Shown here one piece after another: positions 7,867-16,796 of a DNA stretch of 38,349 nt; positions within the stretch are counted from its first letter, which is position 1, and every line of letters starts with the position of its first letter. The notes under the pieces were generated by a model. The model worked only from the letters and a program-made list of their open reading frames with translations. It was not told the origin of the DNA and searched no databases. Origin of the DNA: Myxococcus dinghuensis. GTDB lineage: Bacteria > Myxococcota > Myxococcia > Myxococcales > Myxococcaceae. The stretch lies in the NCBI RefSeq assembly GCF_024198235.1, contig NZ_JAKCFB010000062.1:1-38349 (forward strand), given 5' to 3'. The position numbers were made by a program, and so were the translations under genes.

Positions 7867-9466
7867 CTCCGCCGCCCCCGGGGCGCGCGCGGACGAGGCC
7901 GAGAGGCTGCGCGCGCGCCTGGTGTGGTTGGTGTTGTTCCGCACGGTGGCGGCGAGTCTCTCCCTCGTCATCACCGTGGCGCGCCTGCTGCTCCAGCCCC
8001 TCGAGGAGCCGAGCCGGGCGGACACGCTCTCGCTGGCGGTCATCATCGCCGCGTACGTGTCCACGGTGGTGGTGGGCATCCGCCTGCGCCGCGAGAAGGC
8101 GGGCCGGATGGACGCCTGGGTGCAGGTGCTGGGCGACGTGGTCATCGCCACGGGCCTGGTGTTCCTCAGCGGCGGCTCGGACTCGCCGCTCACCTTCCTC
8201 TACAGCCTCGCCGTCATCGGCGCCGCGGTGGTGCTCGACTGGCGCGGGGCCCTGTGGGCGGCGGCGGTGGGAGGCGTCGCCTTCGCGGGCCTGGTGGTGG
8301 GGGTGCGCCTGTCGGACGGGGCGCCCCTGGGGCCGGTGTTGCCCAGCCGGGGCCTGTTCGTGCTCGGCAGCAACCTGCTGGCGCTGGGGCTCATCGCCGT
8401 CCTGGCGGGCTATCTCTCCCGGCAGCTCTCCGCCGCGGGCGGCGCGCTCGTCGCCCGCGAGGCGGACCTGCGGAGGCTCGGGCGGCTGCAGCAGCAGATC
8501 CTCTCGTCCATGCCCTCGGGGCTCATCACCTGTGATGCGCAGGGGCTCGTCACCTACGTGAACACCGCGGCGCGGGGCATCCTCCAGGTGGAGGACGCCG
8601 GCACCGTGGGGCAGCCGCTGGAGTCCCTCCTGCCGGGCGTCTCCGCGCTGGCGCCGCGCTCTCCCCGTGGCGAGCTGGTGGTGGGGGTGAAGGGGAGCCG
8701 CCGCCGCATCCTCGGGTTGTCCGTCACGCCGCTGGAGGGCGACCCCGGGGCTTTGCTCATCGTCTTCCAGGACCTGACGGAGCTACGGCGGATGGAGGAG
8801 GACCTGGAGCGCTCGGACCGGCTGGCGAGCCTGGGCGCGCTCTCCGCGCAGTTGGCGCACGAGCTGCGCAACCCCCTGGCCGCGATGCGTGGCTCCGCGC
8901 AGTTGCTGGCGCAGGAGACGCCCCGGGACGGCGTGGTGCAGAAGCTCACCAACATCCTGGTCCGCGAGTCGGACCGACTCGCGCGCCTGGTGGAGGACTT
9001 CCTGCGCTTCGCGCGCCCCCCGGAGCCGGTGCGCCGTCCGGTGCCGCTGGACGCGCTGCTCGCGGAGACGGTGGACATGCTGCGGGCGGACCCGCTGGCG
9101 CGGGATGTGCGTGTCGAGGTCTCCGCCCAGGAGAAGCTGACGGCGGCGGTGGACCCGGACCAACTGCGCCAGGTGCTCATCAACCTGGTGCGCAACGGGT
9201 TCCAGGCGGCGGGGCCGCGGGGCTCGGTGAAGGTGGCGCTCGCCCGGGGTGAGGCGGAGGCGCAGATTCGCGTGTGGGACTCGGCGGGGAGCATCACCCA
9301 GGAGATGATGGGGCACCTGTTCGAGCCCTTCTTCACCACGCGGGATGGTGGGACGGGCCTGGGGCTGTCCACCGCGCACTCCATCATCCGGGCGCACGGT
9401 GGCTCCATCCGCGTGCGCTCGGACCCGGCCGAGGGCACGGAGTTCGTCGTGGGGTTGCCGTTGTGA
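7853..9466 (+). CDS. pilS: Sensor histidine kinase PilS
   Basis: This is a membrane sensor kinase of the NtrB/PilS family and partner of PilR in control of pilA. About six N-terminal membrane helices span roughly residues 20-190. A PAS domain follows (QQILSSMPSGLITCD), then a HisKA domain with LAHELRNPL (H336), the N-box LINLVRNGFQAAG, and a C-terminal GTGLGLS G2 box. The G1 box is abnormal: it reads DSAGSI at 476-481, where most kinases have DxGxGI. The start is uncertain. GTG at 7853 overlaps pilC by 14 bp and gives 537 residues; GTG at 7808 is also open, and neither has a good ribosome-binding site. In M. xanthus, PilS acts as a negative regulator of pilA. Confidence 0.92.
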   Translation: MPSSSSAAPGARADEAERLRARLVWLVLFRTVAASLSLVITVARLLLQPLEEPSRADTLSLAVIIAAYVSTVVVGIRLRREKAGRMDAWVQVLGDVVIATGLVFLSGGSDSPLTFLYSLAVIGAAVVLDWRGALWAAAVGGVAFAGLVVGVRLSDGAPLGPVLPSRGLFVLGSNLLALGLIAVLAGYLSRQLSAAGGALVAREADLRRLGRLQQQILSSMPSGLITCDAQGLVTYVNTAARGILQVEDAGTVGQPLESLLPGVSALAPRSPRGELVVGVKGSRRRILGLSVTPLEGDPGALLIVFQDLTELRRMEEDLERSDRLASLGALSAQLAHELRNPLAAMRGSAQLLAQETPRDGVVQKLTNILVRESDRLARLVEDFLRFARPPEPVRRPVPLDALLAETVDMLRADPLARDVRVEVSAQEKLTAAVDPDQLRQVLINLVRNGFQAAGPRGSVKVALARGEAEAQIRVWDSAGSITQEMMGHLFEPFFTTRDGGTGLGLSTAHSIIRAHGGSIRVRSDPAEGTEFVVGLPL

Positions 9467-10905
9467 CGTCAACGCAGGCAGGAGAGGGCAGCGTGCGAGG
9501 CCACGTGCTGGTGGTGGATGACGAGCTGTCCATGCGGGAGTACCTGGAGCTCCTGCTCCACCGCGAGGGCTACGCGGTGACGAGCGTTCCCAGCGTGAAG
9601 CCCGCGTGCGAGGCGCTGGCGCGCGACGGCATCGACCTGGTCATCTCCGACATGAAGCTGGGCACGGGCAGCGGGCTGGACGTGCTGCGGGCCGCGCGGG
9701 CCCGCAAGGAGCCTCCGGAGGTGGTGCTCATCACCGCCTATGGGACGCCCTCGGCGGCGGTGGAGGCCATGCGCGAGGGTGCGTATGACTACATCTGCAA
9801 GCCCTTCGACAACGAGGAGCTGCGGCTGCTGGTGCAGAAGGCGCTGGAGAAGCGCACGCTGCGCCAGGAGAACACCTCCCTCCGGGCGCGGCTGCTGCCG
9901 GGGCTGGGCGCGGCGGTGGGGCAGAGCCCTCGGATGCAGGCCGTCTGGGCGCTGGTGGAGAAGGTGGCGTCGGGCCGGAGCACCGTGCTGGTGACGGGCG
10001 AGAGCGGCACGGGCAAGGAGCTGGTGGCGCGGGCCATCCACATGCGCGGCAGCCGCGCGGCGCTCCCGTTCCTGCCGTTCAACTGCGCGGCGCTCAACGA
10101 GGGCACGCTGGAGAGCGAGCTGTTCGGCCACGTGAAGGGGGCCTTCACCGGCGCGCTCCAGGACCGGCAGGGCCTGCTCGTGTCCGCGGGCGAGGGCACG
10201 GTGATGCTGGACGAGGTCGGGGAAATGCCCCTGGCCACGCAGGTGAAGCTGCTGCGCGTGCTTCAGGAGCGGAAGGTGAAGCCGGTGGGGAGCGCGGCGG
10301 AGGTGCCCTTCCAGGCGCGCGTCATCGCGGCGACCAACCGCCGGCTGGAGGCGGAGGTGAAGGCGGGGCGCTTCCGCGAGGACCTCTTCTACCGCCTCAA
10401 CGTCATCACCCTGGAGCTGCCGCCGCTGCGCGAGCGCGCCGGAGACATCTCCCTCCTGGCCAACCACTTCCTCACGCGCATGGCGGAGGAGCTGGGGCGT
10501 CCCGCGCTGCGCTTCGCGCCGGAGACGCTCGCGCTGCTGGAGCGCTACGCGTTCCCGGGCAACGTCCGCCAGTTGCAGAACATGGTGGAGCGCGCCGCGA
10601 CGCTGTCCGACTCGGACCTGCTGGGGCTCTCCACGCTGCCTCCGGCCGTGCGAGGCGACTCGGAGCCGGCGACGCGTTCGGAGGAGGGCGGCGAGCCGAC
10701 CCTGGGCGGGGGCTTCAACCTCGAGCGCCACCTGGATGACAGCGAGCGGCGCTACCTGCTCGCGGCGCTCAAGCAGGCGGGCGGCGTGAAGACACGGGCG
10801 GCGGAGCTGTTGGGGCTGTCCTTCCGCTCGTTCCGTTATCGCCTCGCCAAGCACGGCCTCACGGACGACCTGGACGAGCCGCCCCCCACCGCGGGCCGGG
10901 GCTGA
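9463..10905 (+). CDS. pilR: Sigma54-dependent response regulator PilR
   Basis: This NtrC-family activator of pilA transcription with sigma54 has an N-terminal receiver domain (VVDDE, phospho-acceptor D63 in VISDMKLG, LITAYG, CKPF). The AAA+ domain carries Walker A GESGTGKE (179-186), an intact GAFTGA sigma54-contact loop (226-231) and Walker B VMLDEVGE. A C-terminal Fis-type helix-turn-helix contains TRAAELLGLSFRSFRYRL. The GTG at 9463 overlaps the pilS stop by four bases. An in-frame GTG at 9493 has a better Shine-Dalgarno sequence (AGGAG, 8-bp spacing) and would remove ten residues without touching the receiver. The coding region ends 24 bp before the convergent glycan-island gene. Confidence 0.95.
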   Translation: MTSTQAGEGSVRGHVLVVDDELSMREYLELLLHREGYAVTSVPSVKPACEALARDGIDLVISDMKLGTGSGLDVLRAARARKEPPEVVLITAYGTPSAAVEAMREGAYDYICKPFDNEELRLLVQKALEKRTLRQENTSLRARLLPGLGAAVGQSPRMQAVWALVEKVASGRSTVLVTGESGTGKELVARAIHMRGSRAALPFLPFNCAALNEGTLESELFGHVKGAFTGALQDRQGLLVSAGEGTVMLDEVGEMPLATQVKLLRVLQERKVKPVGSAAEVPFQARVIAATNRRLEAEVKAGRFREDLFYRLNVITLELPPLRERAGDISLLANHFLTRMAEELGRPALRFAPETLALLERYAFPGNVRQLQNMVERAATLSDSDLLGLSTLPPAVRGDSEPATRSEEGGEPTLGGGFNLERHLDDSERRYLLAALKQAGGVKTRAAELLGLSFRSFRYRLAKHGLTDDLDEPPPTAGRG

Positions 10906-10929
10906 CCTCCTGGCTGCCTCCGGGCCTCA

Positions 10930-12456
10930 TCAGGGGGCCCGGGGGCCAGCGACTCCCGCGTCGATGGGGCGCAGGCCCGGGCGGGAGGGAATCAGGGTGG
11001 GCTCGGAGCGATAGAGTCGCCACCGCCCTGTTCGCGTCACGGGCGTGACGGGCATGGCACGCGCGAACTCGTCGTGGCTCTCGTCGCCGTCCAGGGCGAC
11101 GAGGACGTGGTCGAAGTACTGGAAGTCCCCGGTCGTGGCGTGCTCGGGGTTCCATGTGAGCCCGGGTGTCCACGGCGGGCGCTGGAAGTCCCGCTGCACC
11201 ACGGGACTTGGCGCGAACCACGCGAAGGAGAAGCTGAGGGTCGCGCCCCGCAGGACGTAGGCGTACGAGAAGGCCTGCAGGAAGGGCCTCCCGAGGACCA
11301 ATGCGCTCTCCCTGGGATACGCGAGGCCCAGGAGTCGGGCGCCCTGGGGGACGGCGTCCACCGCGGTCTCCAGGCCCTCCAGTTCGTCCTGCTCGAAGGC
11401 CTGCCAGGTCATGGCGGTGAAGCCCGACAGGAGCAGGAGCGCCGCGGCGCTCCAGGCATGGAGCGCGCGCGAGGGGAGCCGGGGCGGGGGCAGGGCGAGC
11501 AGCAACAGCACCATCGCGCAGGGCAGCCACCGCTCCGCCAGGAGGATGGTGTTGCTGTACTTGTCGGGGAGCACCAGCGCGCAAGCGGTGAGGAGCAGCG
11601 CGGGGACGAGGAGGGCGCCGTCGACGTGTCCACGCAGCTCGCGCCGGTGCTGCCAGAGACCCAAGCCGAGCCAGCCGACGACCAGGAGGAGCACGGGGCC
11701 CTCCACGGAGTCCCTCAACCCGCCCAGCGCGGCGGTCAGGAGCCCTGGGGGGGAGAGGCGCTCGGCGAAGTCGCGGATGTAGAGGGGGGGGGAGGTGAAG
11801 CCCCGCTGGGCGAGCTGGGGGTACCACCAGAGCGCGAGGAGGCCCACGGGAAGGACGGCCACCGCCTGGCGGAACACGGCCCTCCAGCCCGGGCGTCGCG
11901 TGGCCCAGTGCGCCGCGAGGGTCAGCATCGCCATGGCGAACCAGAGCGCGTGACACGCATACAGCAACGCCGCGCAGAGCGTGTGCCGGACGAGCACCGC
12001 GACGACGGAGCCGTCCGTGCGCTGGATGACCTGGAGCCAGAGCAGGTACAGCGGCCAGCCAACGAGGAAGGGGATGAATCCCCAGTAGAGCGACTGGCTG
12101 AAGAAGAAGACGCTGGCAAGCACCGCAGCCACGGGCGCACGGTCCCGTCGCCAGGCCAGCGCGTGGACTGCGCCGACCCAGAGAAGCCCCAGCAAGAGGA
12201 GAGAGAGGCTCGCCACGGCGCGCGCGGGGGCCACGAGCCACACCGGGAGCAGCACGAGGTGCGCGCCCCAGTACGGGGTCAGCGGCTGGATGGCGAAGGG
12301 GCCATTCGAGGTGCCCAGCGTCTCGATGAAGAGCCGCATCTGCCCGAGGTGTTGGGGCAGGTCCGTGACGGGAGGAATCCTCACGACGAGACAGGGGACC
12401 GCGATGGCCGCCGCGCTCAGGAGCCAGAGCACCCACCGGCGACGCGAGCCGCTCAT
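10930..12456 (-). CDS. Multi-spanning membrane protein, GT-C-like glycosyltransferase candidate
   Basis: This 508-residue integral membrane protein has roughly ten hydrophobic segments. The first membrane helix (about residues 8-26) is followed by a loop with VTDLPQHLGQMR. An acidic residue in the first extracytoplasmic loop and the DLPQH signature are typical of uncharacterised GT-C-like membrane proteins that use lipid-linked sugars. The final 130 residues form a soluble domain. The start ATG overlaps the stop of the upstream GT2 gene by four bases (ATGA), indicating translational coupling, so the pair probably acts together, with the GT2 making a polyprenyl-phosphate sugar and this protein transferring it. 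Activity and acceptor are unknown. A C9 homopolymer on the coding strand (11784-11792) is notable. Confidence 0.75.
   Translation of the reverse strand: MSGSRRRWVLWLLSAAAIAVPCLVVRIPPVTDLPQHLGQMRLFIETLGTSNGPFAIQPLTPYWGAHLVLLPVWLVAPARAVASLSLLLLGLLWVGAVHALAWRRDRAPVAAVLASVFFFSQSLYWGFIPFLVGWPLYLLWLQVIQRTDGSVVAVLVRHTLCAALLYACHALWFAMAMLTLAAHWATRRPGWRAVFRQAVAVLPVGLLALWWYPQLAQRGFTSPPLYIRDFAERLSPPGLLTAALGGLRDSVEGPVLLLVVGWLGLGLWQHRRELRGHVDGALLVPALLLTACALVLPDKYSNTILLAERWLPCAMVLLLLALPPPRLPSRALHAWSAAALLLLSGFTAMTWQAFEQDELEGLETAVDAVPQGARLLGLAYPRESALVLGRPFLQAFSYAYVLRGATLSFSFAWFAPSPVVQRDFQRPPWTPGLTWNPEHATTGDFQYFDHVLVALDGDESHDEFARAMPVTPVTRTGRWRLYRSEPTLIPSRPGLRPIDAGVAGPRAP
11784..11792. repeat. Homopolymer G9 (C9 on the coding strand)
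   Basis: Nine consecutive G on the plus strand lie within the GT-C-like gene, encoding Pro codons in a TSPPLY context. A G7 tract (11747-11753) lies about 30 bp away. Long single-base tracts in coding regions are prone to slippage. Confidence 0.9.
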
Positions 12457-13436
12457 CGAGCGGTCCCGGTGGCGCGCGGCGTCTGCGCCTCCGCGGGCTG
12501 CTCGAACTCCGCGGGCGAGGCCATGGTGAGGTAGCTCAAGCGCTTCGTCTCGAGCGCGAGCTGGCTCGAACTCTCCAGGATGAGCCCCACGAACGAGACG
12601 AGCGAGCCGAGCAGCACCATGCCCATGGCCAGGATGGCGGTGGGGAAGCGGGGCACCTGTCCGGAGTGGAGGAACGTGCTGAAGATGGGGATGGCCAGGA
12701 GCAGCGCGAGCAGGATGGTGGCCAGTCCCAGGCTCCCGAAGAACTGTCGTGGCCGGTGGAGCCGCTGGAGGCGGAGGACGTGCCGGAGGATGCGGAAGCC
12801 GTCGCGCCAGGTGTTCAACTTGCTCGCGGTCCCCGCGACCCGCTTCGAATAGTGGGTGGGAACCTCCCGCACGGGCATGCGCAGCTGGAGGGCGTGGATG
12901 CTCATCTCCGCCTCGATCTCGAAGCCCTCGGACATGCACGGGAAGGACTTCACGAATCGCCGGGAGAGGACGCGATAGCCGGAGAAGATGTCAGACAGCC
13001 CCTTGTCGAAGAGCCTCGCCACGACCTGGTTGAAGAACCAGTTGCCCGCGACGTGGCCCGCCCGGTAGGCCTCCTTCTCGCTGTGGATACGGGTGCCGAC
13101 GACCATGTCCAGGGAGTCGTCGACGAGGAGGTGGACCAGCCTGGGCGCCACGGAGGCGTCGTAGGTGCCGTCACCATCCGCCACCAGGTAGATGTCCGCG
13201 TCGAGGTCCGCGAACGCGCGGCGGATGACATTGCCCTTCCCTCGCCGCATCTCGCCGCGCACGAGCGCCCCGGCCTCGTGCGCGACGTCACGCGTCCGGT
13301 CGGTCGACGCGTTGTCGTAGACGACGATGGTGGCGGAGGGGAGTGCCTGCTGGAAGGCCAGCACGGTGGCGCGGATCGCGGGCTCCTCGTTGTAGCAAGG
13401 CAGGATGACCGCGATGCGCGGAGGGGACTTGGGCAT
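12453..13436 (-). CDS. GT2 glycosyltransferase, polyprenyl-phosphate sugar synthase type
   Basis: This 327-residue protein has a GT-A-fold family 2 domain: IAVILPCYNEE near the N-terminus, YDNASTDRTRDVA, and LVADGDGTYD carrying the DxD-type metal and nucleotide-sugar site. FSGYRVLSRRF and EIEAEMSIHAL lie further on. Two C-terminal membrane helices (about residues 230-255 and 265-290) resemble DPM1/GtrB enzymes, which load a sugar onto undecaprenyl phosphate. The ATG at 13436 was chosen because it begins directly before the conserved core; the frame also allows a GTG at 13469. It overlaps the downstream GT-C-like gene by four bases. The donor sugar cannot be told from sequence. Confidence 0.87.
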   Translation of the reverse strand: MPKSPPRIAVILPCYNEEPAIRATVLAFQQALPSATIVVYDNASTDRTRDVAHEAGALVRGEMRRGKGNVIRRAFADLDADIYLVADGDGTYDASVAPRLVHLLVDDSLDMVVGTRIHSEKEAYRAGHVAGNWFFNQVVARLFDKGLSDIFSGYRVLSRRFVKSFPCMSEGFEIEAEMSIHALQLRMPVREVPTHYSKRVAGTASKLNTWRDGFRILRHVLRLQRLHRPRQFFGSLGLATILLALLLAIPIFSTFLHSGQVPRFPTAILAMGMVLLGSLVSFVGLILESSSQLALETKRLSYLTMASPAEFEQPAEAQTPRATGTAR

Positions 13437-13487
13437 GAACTCGTGTCCGGGAGAGGGTCGGGAGGACACCCGTCGGCGTGGGGCGCG

Positions 13488-13493
13488 AGTGTA
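13488..13493 (-). promoter_or_regulatory. Possible -10 element upstream of the GT2 gene
   Basis: On the minus strand GGGCTACACT contains TACACT, four of six matches to the -10 consensus, about 52 bp upstream of the ATG at 13436. No clear -35 was found. It resembles the G(C/T)TA-type elements seen before other genes here. Confidence 0.25.
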
Positions 13494-13671
13494 GCCCAGG
13501 TGCTTCGCGCCCCGACGTGCTCATCATGGCGGGAGGTGCCCGGTCGAGTGCTTCCTCCTCCGGAAGCGTTCCCGCACGCCGCGGTCTCTCCCCACCTGGG
13601 GACGGCCCGCGTCGGGGTGCGCTTCCGGTGGACAACCCGCCACGGGGCGGACCATCCTCGTCGCCTCCCCA

Positions 13672-15492
13672 ATGCGACCCGTCTGGCTCCGCGTCCTCGT
13701 CCCCCTGGTTGCTGCCTGTGCCTGCGTGCTCGCCTACTGGGCGCTCTGGCATTCCCAGTTCGGTGGCTTCATCCTGGATCTGGGCAGCATCGACATGTCC
13801 ACGAGCCGGTATCTGCTGCTGGCCGCGACCCTCGCGTTCCTGGGGCTGCCGCTGGTGGGCTTCGTGACCCTGGCCGGCGCGAGGTTGCTCCCGGCCCAGC
13901 GGGTCGAGACCCTGCGCGCGGCCTGGGTGGCGTATCCGGACCGGCGGGCCTTGCTCTTGGTGGGGCTCCTGGGGACGTTGATTCCATTGGCCATCCAGGC
14001 CTCCATCCTGAACCACGCACCGGTGACGGACGACGAGGCGTCGTACCAGTTCGCGGCGAAGCTCCTGGCGTCATTCCGGCTCTGGGTGCCCTCGCCCCCG
14101 ATGAAGCTGTTCTTCGACAACGTCTTCCTCATCAACGATGGGAAGATGTACAGCCAGTACTTCCTCGGGTGGCCCTTCCTCCTCGCTTTCGGGACGAAGC
14201 TCGGCATCCCCTGGGTCGTGAATCCGTTGTTGTCGGGCGCGACGGCCGTGGCCGTGTTCCTGATTGGCCGTCGGTGGTGGGGCGGCGCCTGGGGCAAGGT
14301 CGCGGCGGGGCTCTATCTCGTATCGCCGCTGTTGATGACCGGGGCCGCCACGATGATGTCCCATACGGCGGCCATCTTCGCGCTGGCGTGGCTGCTGTAC
14401 TTCGTCGTGCGCCAGGAGGAGGACTCCCGGCCATTCGTGGGGGCCCTGGTGGCGTTGTTCTACTGCCTGACCTTCTGGACGCGCCCCGCCGTGGCCCTGG
14501 GGATGGGCACGCCGTTCCTGGTCCTGTGGCTGTCCCGGCTCTGGAGGACGAAGTCCACGGCGCGTTGGGGTTCGCTCGCGGCGTTCGTGCTGGTGGCGGC
14601 GCCGCTGGGGGGCTTGTTCCTGCTCACGAACGACGCGCTGACGGGCTCGCCGTGGACCACGGGGTACCATGCGGCCGCCCGCTATGCCCGGGAGAATGAC
14701 TTCCGCTTCGTCTTCTTCGGGCCGCGCGAGGTCGCGGGCGAAGGGTTCTTCTACTTCTTCACGGACCGCTCGCCCGTGCTCGCGGTCGGGCGCCTGGTCC
14801 TGGCCTTCTTCCGGCTCAACCTGGATTCGTTCGGCTGGCCGTTGGGCTTCGCCTTCGCCTTGCTGGCGCGTGGGGCGCGTGCCCGGTGGCTGGTCGCGGG
14901 GATCCTCGGCTTCTGTGTCGCGCATCTCCCGGTGGCGGACGCGGGCGTCGACTCCTTCGCCCCCGTCCACTACTCGGAGGTGATGTTGCCGTTGGTCCTG
15001 CTCTCGGCGGAGGGTGTGCGCTCGCTCTGGAGATGGGCGGGAGGGCTCGGGGCCCAGGCGTTGGTTCCCTCGGCGCTGGTCGGATGCGTCTGCGTTTGCG
15101 CGACGATGTACCTGCCGCCGCGGTGGACCACGCTCCGCCTGATGGCCAAGGACGTCAACAATCCCCGCAACGCGGTGGAGCGCAAGGCGCCCGACGACTC
15201 GGTCATCTTCATCCGAAGCGGGTTCGCCATTCCGTGCAAGGCCCGCCCCGCGCGGCACTTCGTCTTCTTCCGCCCGAACAACAGCCCCGACCTCGACGAC
15301 CGTGTGCTGTGGGTGAACCACATCAGCCTGGAGCGGGACCGGCAGTTCCTGCGCGAGGTGTTTCCTGGCAGGCAGGGCTTCCTGTTGGCGGTGAACGGCA
15401 AGGACTGCCAATCCCACCTCTTTCCGCTCGACAGCGCCCCCGCGGATGTCTTCCCGCCCTCGGTTCGTGAGCGCCCGGGCGACTTTCCGTAG
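13672..15492 (+). CDS. ArnT/PMT-like GT-C glycosyltransferase (GT39-like membrane protein)
   Basis: This 606-residue protein has about ten to twelve membrane helices. After an initial hydrophobic N-terminal region, a loop carries HAPVTDDEASYQFAAKLL; the acidic pair followed by Y and A resembles the first-loop catalytic motif of ArnT/PMT-type (GT39/GT83) enzymes that transfer sugars from polyprenyl-phosphate donors. The C-terminal 110 residues form a soluble domain containing DDSVIFIRSGF, of unknown role. The start ATG lacks a strong ribosome-binding site. The gene is divergent from the GT2 gene, with 235 bp between the starts, and followed by two methyltransferase genes in the same direction. 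Acceptor unknown; pilin, lipid or polysaccharide are all possible. Confidence 0.82.
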   Translation: MRPVWLRVLVPLVAACACVLAYWALWHSQFGGFILDLGSIDMSTSRYLLLAATLAFLGLPLVGFVTLAGARLLPAQRVETLRAAWVAYPDRRALLLVGLLGTLIPLAIQASILNHAPVTDDEASYQFAAKLLASFRLWVPSPPMKLFFDNVFLINDGKMYSQYFLGWPFLLAFGTKLGIPWVVNPLLSGATAVAVFLIGRRWWGGAWGKVAAGLYLVSPLLMTGAATMMSHTAAIFALAWLLYFVVRQEEDSRPFVGALVALFYCLTFWTRPAVALGMGTPFLVLWLSRLWRTKSTARWGSLAAFVLVAAPLGGLFLLTNDALTGSPWTTGYHAAARYARENDFRFVFFGPREVAGEGFFYFFTDRSPVLAVGRLVLAFFRLNLDSFGWPLGFAFALLARGARARWLVAGILGFCVAHLPVADAGVDSFAPVHYSEVMLPLVLLSAEGVRSLWRWAGGLGAQALVPSALVGCVCVCATMYLPPRWTTLRLMAKDVNNPRNAVERKAPDDSVIFIRSGFAIPCKARPARHFVFFRPNNSPDLDDRVLWVNHISLERDRQFLREVFPGRQGFLLAVNGKDCQSHLFPLDSAPADVFPPSVRERPGDFP

Positions 15493-15530
15493 CCCAGCGG
15501 TAGCGCAGGCGTCGTCTACTGGAGTCGGTC

Positions 15531-16193
15531 ATGTTGAAGCAGGAAGCGAAATGGCTGGGACGCGAACTGGGAAGGCTAGACCTCTCCCGTGCGTCGCCGG
15601 TGGTCAATGTGGGCAGCTCCACACGCTACTTCCGCGAAGTCCAGCAACCGTGGATTGATCAGGACCTGTTTGCGCCCCTGCGTCGACGGGGAGGGCGCGT
15701 CATCCACCAGGACCTGAAGGCGGACGACGGCGTGGATGTCGTCGGCAGCCTGATGGACCCGGAGTGCCTTGCCCGCCTCGCCGAATGGTCGCCTCGCTCG
15801 GTGTGCTGCACGAGCGTGCTGGAGCATGTCGATGACCGGCGGGGCTTCGCGCAACGCCTGACCGAGCTGGTCGCGCCGGATGGCGTGCTCCTGCTGTCGG
15901 TGCCTCGCGCGTTCCCGTGGCATCCGGACCCCATCGACACGATGTTTCGCCCCTCGGTGGATGAACTGGTGGCGCTCTTCCCGACGATGCGTCCCAGGGC
16001 CGCGAAGGTGGTGGCGTGTGGACGGCTCCTCGACCTGGTGGCGGGTGATCTGCCCGGAGCTGTCTCCCGACTGCTGAAACCTGGACGGGGCGCTGGAGCA
16101 GACGACGTGCCGCGTGCTTCGCTCCGTCAATGGTTGTGGCCCTGGCTGGTGAAGCCGTTCGAGGTGACGTGTGTCGTACTCGAGCACGCCTAG
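15531..16193 (+). CDS. Class I SAM-dependent methyltransferase-like protein
   Basis: This 220-residue protein has an N-terminal glycine-containing motif VVNVGSSTRYF that corresponds to methyltransferase motif I, and a later CCTSVLEHVDDRRGF segment typical of motif II in sugar- or lipid-modifying methyltransferases. LTELVAPDGVLLLSVPR corresponds to motif III. A GGAG ribosome-binding site precedes the ATG by about 10 bp. It lies 38 bp downstream of the GT-C gene and may modify the glycan that the cluster builds, for example by O-methylation. Substrate unknown. The glycine motif is less canonical than in the next gene, so a pseudoenzyme cannot be excluded. Confidence 0.75.
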   Translation: MLKQEAKWLGRELGRLDLSRASPVVNVGSSTRYFREVQQPWIDQDLFAPLRRRGGRVIHQDLKADDGVDVVGSLMDPECLARLAEWSPRSVCCTSVLEHVDDRRGFAQRLTELVAPDGVLLLSVPRAFPWHPDPIDTMFRPSVDELVALFPTMRPRAAKVVACGRLLDLVAGDLPGAVSRLLKPGRGAGADDVPRASLRQWLWPWLVKPFEVTCVVLEHA

Positions 16194-16265
16194 CGGCCAC
16201 GTCGCGTGGTGTCCCTCCCGGGGCTACGACGCGGGGCTCTCGTTGAAAGGCACGGCCATCCACCC

Positions 16266-16796
16266 ATGAGTCGTTATCGCGACAACATCCTCGAACTGAT
16301 GGCGGGCCTCCTGTCAGACGTGCCCGTCGTGGATCGCGCGCTCGACTTCGGCGCGGGGGATGGGTGGTTCGCCCAGGCCGTCACCCGGCGGGGGTGGGCG
16401 CGTGAGGTCGTTCCCGTCGACGTCCAACGCCGGGAGCACGGCCTCGTCGACCCCGTGTTGTATGACGGCCAGCACCTCCCCTTTCCGGACAGGTCCTTCC
16501 CGCTGACCTACAGCATCGACGTCGTGCACCACGCGCCGGACCCGGTCGCGACGCTCGAGGAGGTCCTCCGGTGCACGGGCGAGTACTTCCTGCTCAAGGA
16601 CCACACGTACCGTGGCCGGTTCGGCTACCTGACGCTGTGTGTGCTGGACGAGCTGGGCAACCGCCGCTTCGGCGTTCCCTCTCGCTACCGCTATCAGCAC
16701 GAGTGGTCATGGATGCCGGTGCTGGAGCGGGCGGGCTTCGCGCTCCAGAAGTTCATCCATCCGGCGGAGTGCGAACGAGGCCCCTCAGAGTGTTGA
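16266..16796 (+). CDS. SAM-dependent methyltransferase, possibly frameshifted at the 3' end
   Basis: This 176-residue methyltransferase domain has motif I ALDFGAGDGWFAQAV and the LTYSIDVVHHAPDP region, both typical of class I enzymes acting on small molecules or sugars. The ATG at 16266 was preferred over a longer upstream frame that lacks similarity. The frame ends abruptly in CERGPSEC. One base earlier in register, the next frame continues with VLNQFQFVGLWKRV and stops at 16849; such an NQFxFVGLW ending resembles the normal C-terminus of this enzyme class. A single-base loss near the C4 run at about 16784-16787 would explain this. The gene could be intact, slightly truncated, or affected by a sequencing error. 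Confidence 0.72.
   Translation: MSRYRDNILELMAGLLSDVPVVDRALDFGAGDGWFAQAVTRRGWAREVVPVDVQRREHGLVDPVLYDGQHLPFPDRSFPLTYSIDVVHHAPDPVATLEEVLRCTGEYFLLKDHTYRGRFGYLTLCVLDELGNRRFGVPSRYRYQHEWSWMPVLERAGFALQKFIHPAECERGPSEC

Noticed and set aside
5404..8193. 929-residue minus-strand open frame antisense to pilT and pilC
   Set aside because: It is a high-GC shadow frame: the plus-strand genes have complete conserved motifs, while this product is low-complexity (His/Arg/Leu/Asp-rich) and has no recognisable domain.
10906..10929. Bidirectional terminator between convergent pilR and the GT-C-like gene
   Set aside because: The gap is GC-rich with no clear stem plus T-run on either strand.
12666..14699. 677-residue plus-strand open frame spanning the GT2 and GT-C genes
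   Set aside because: It crosses two oppositely oriented real genes in a wrong frame and has no domain; composition is typical of a shadow.
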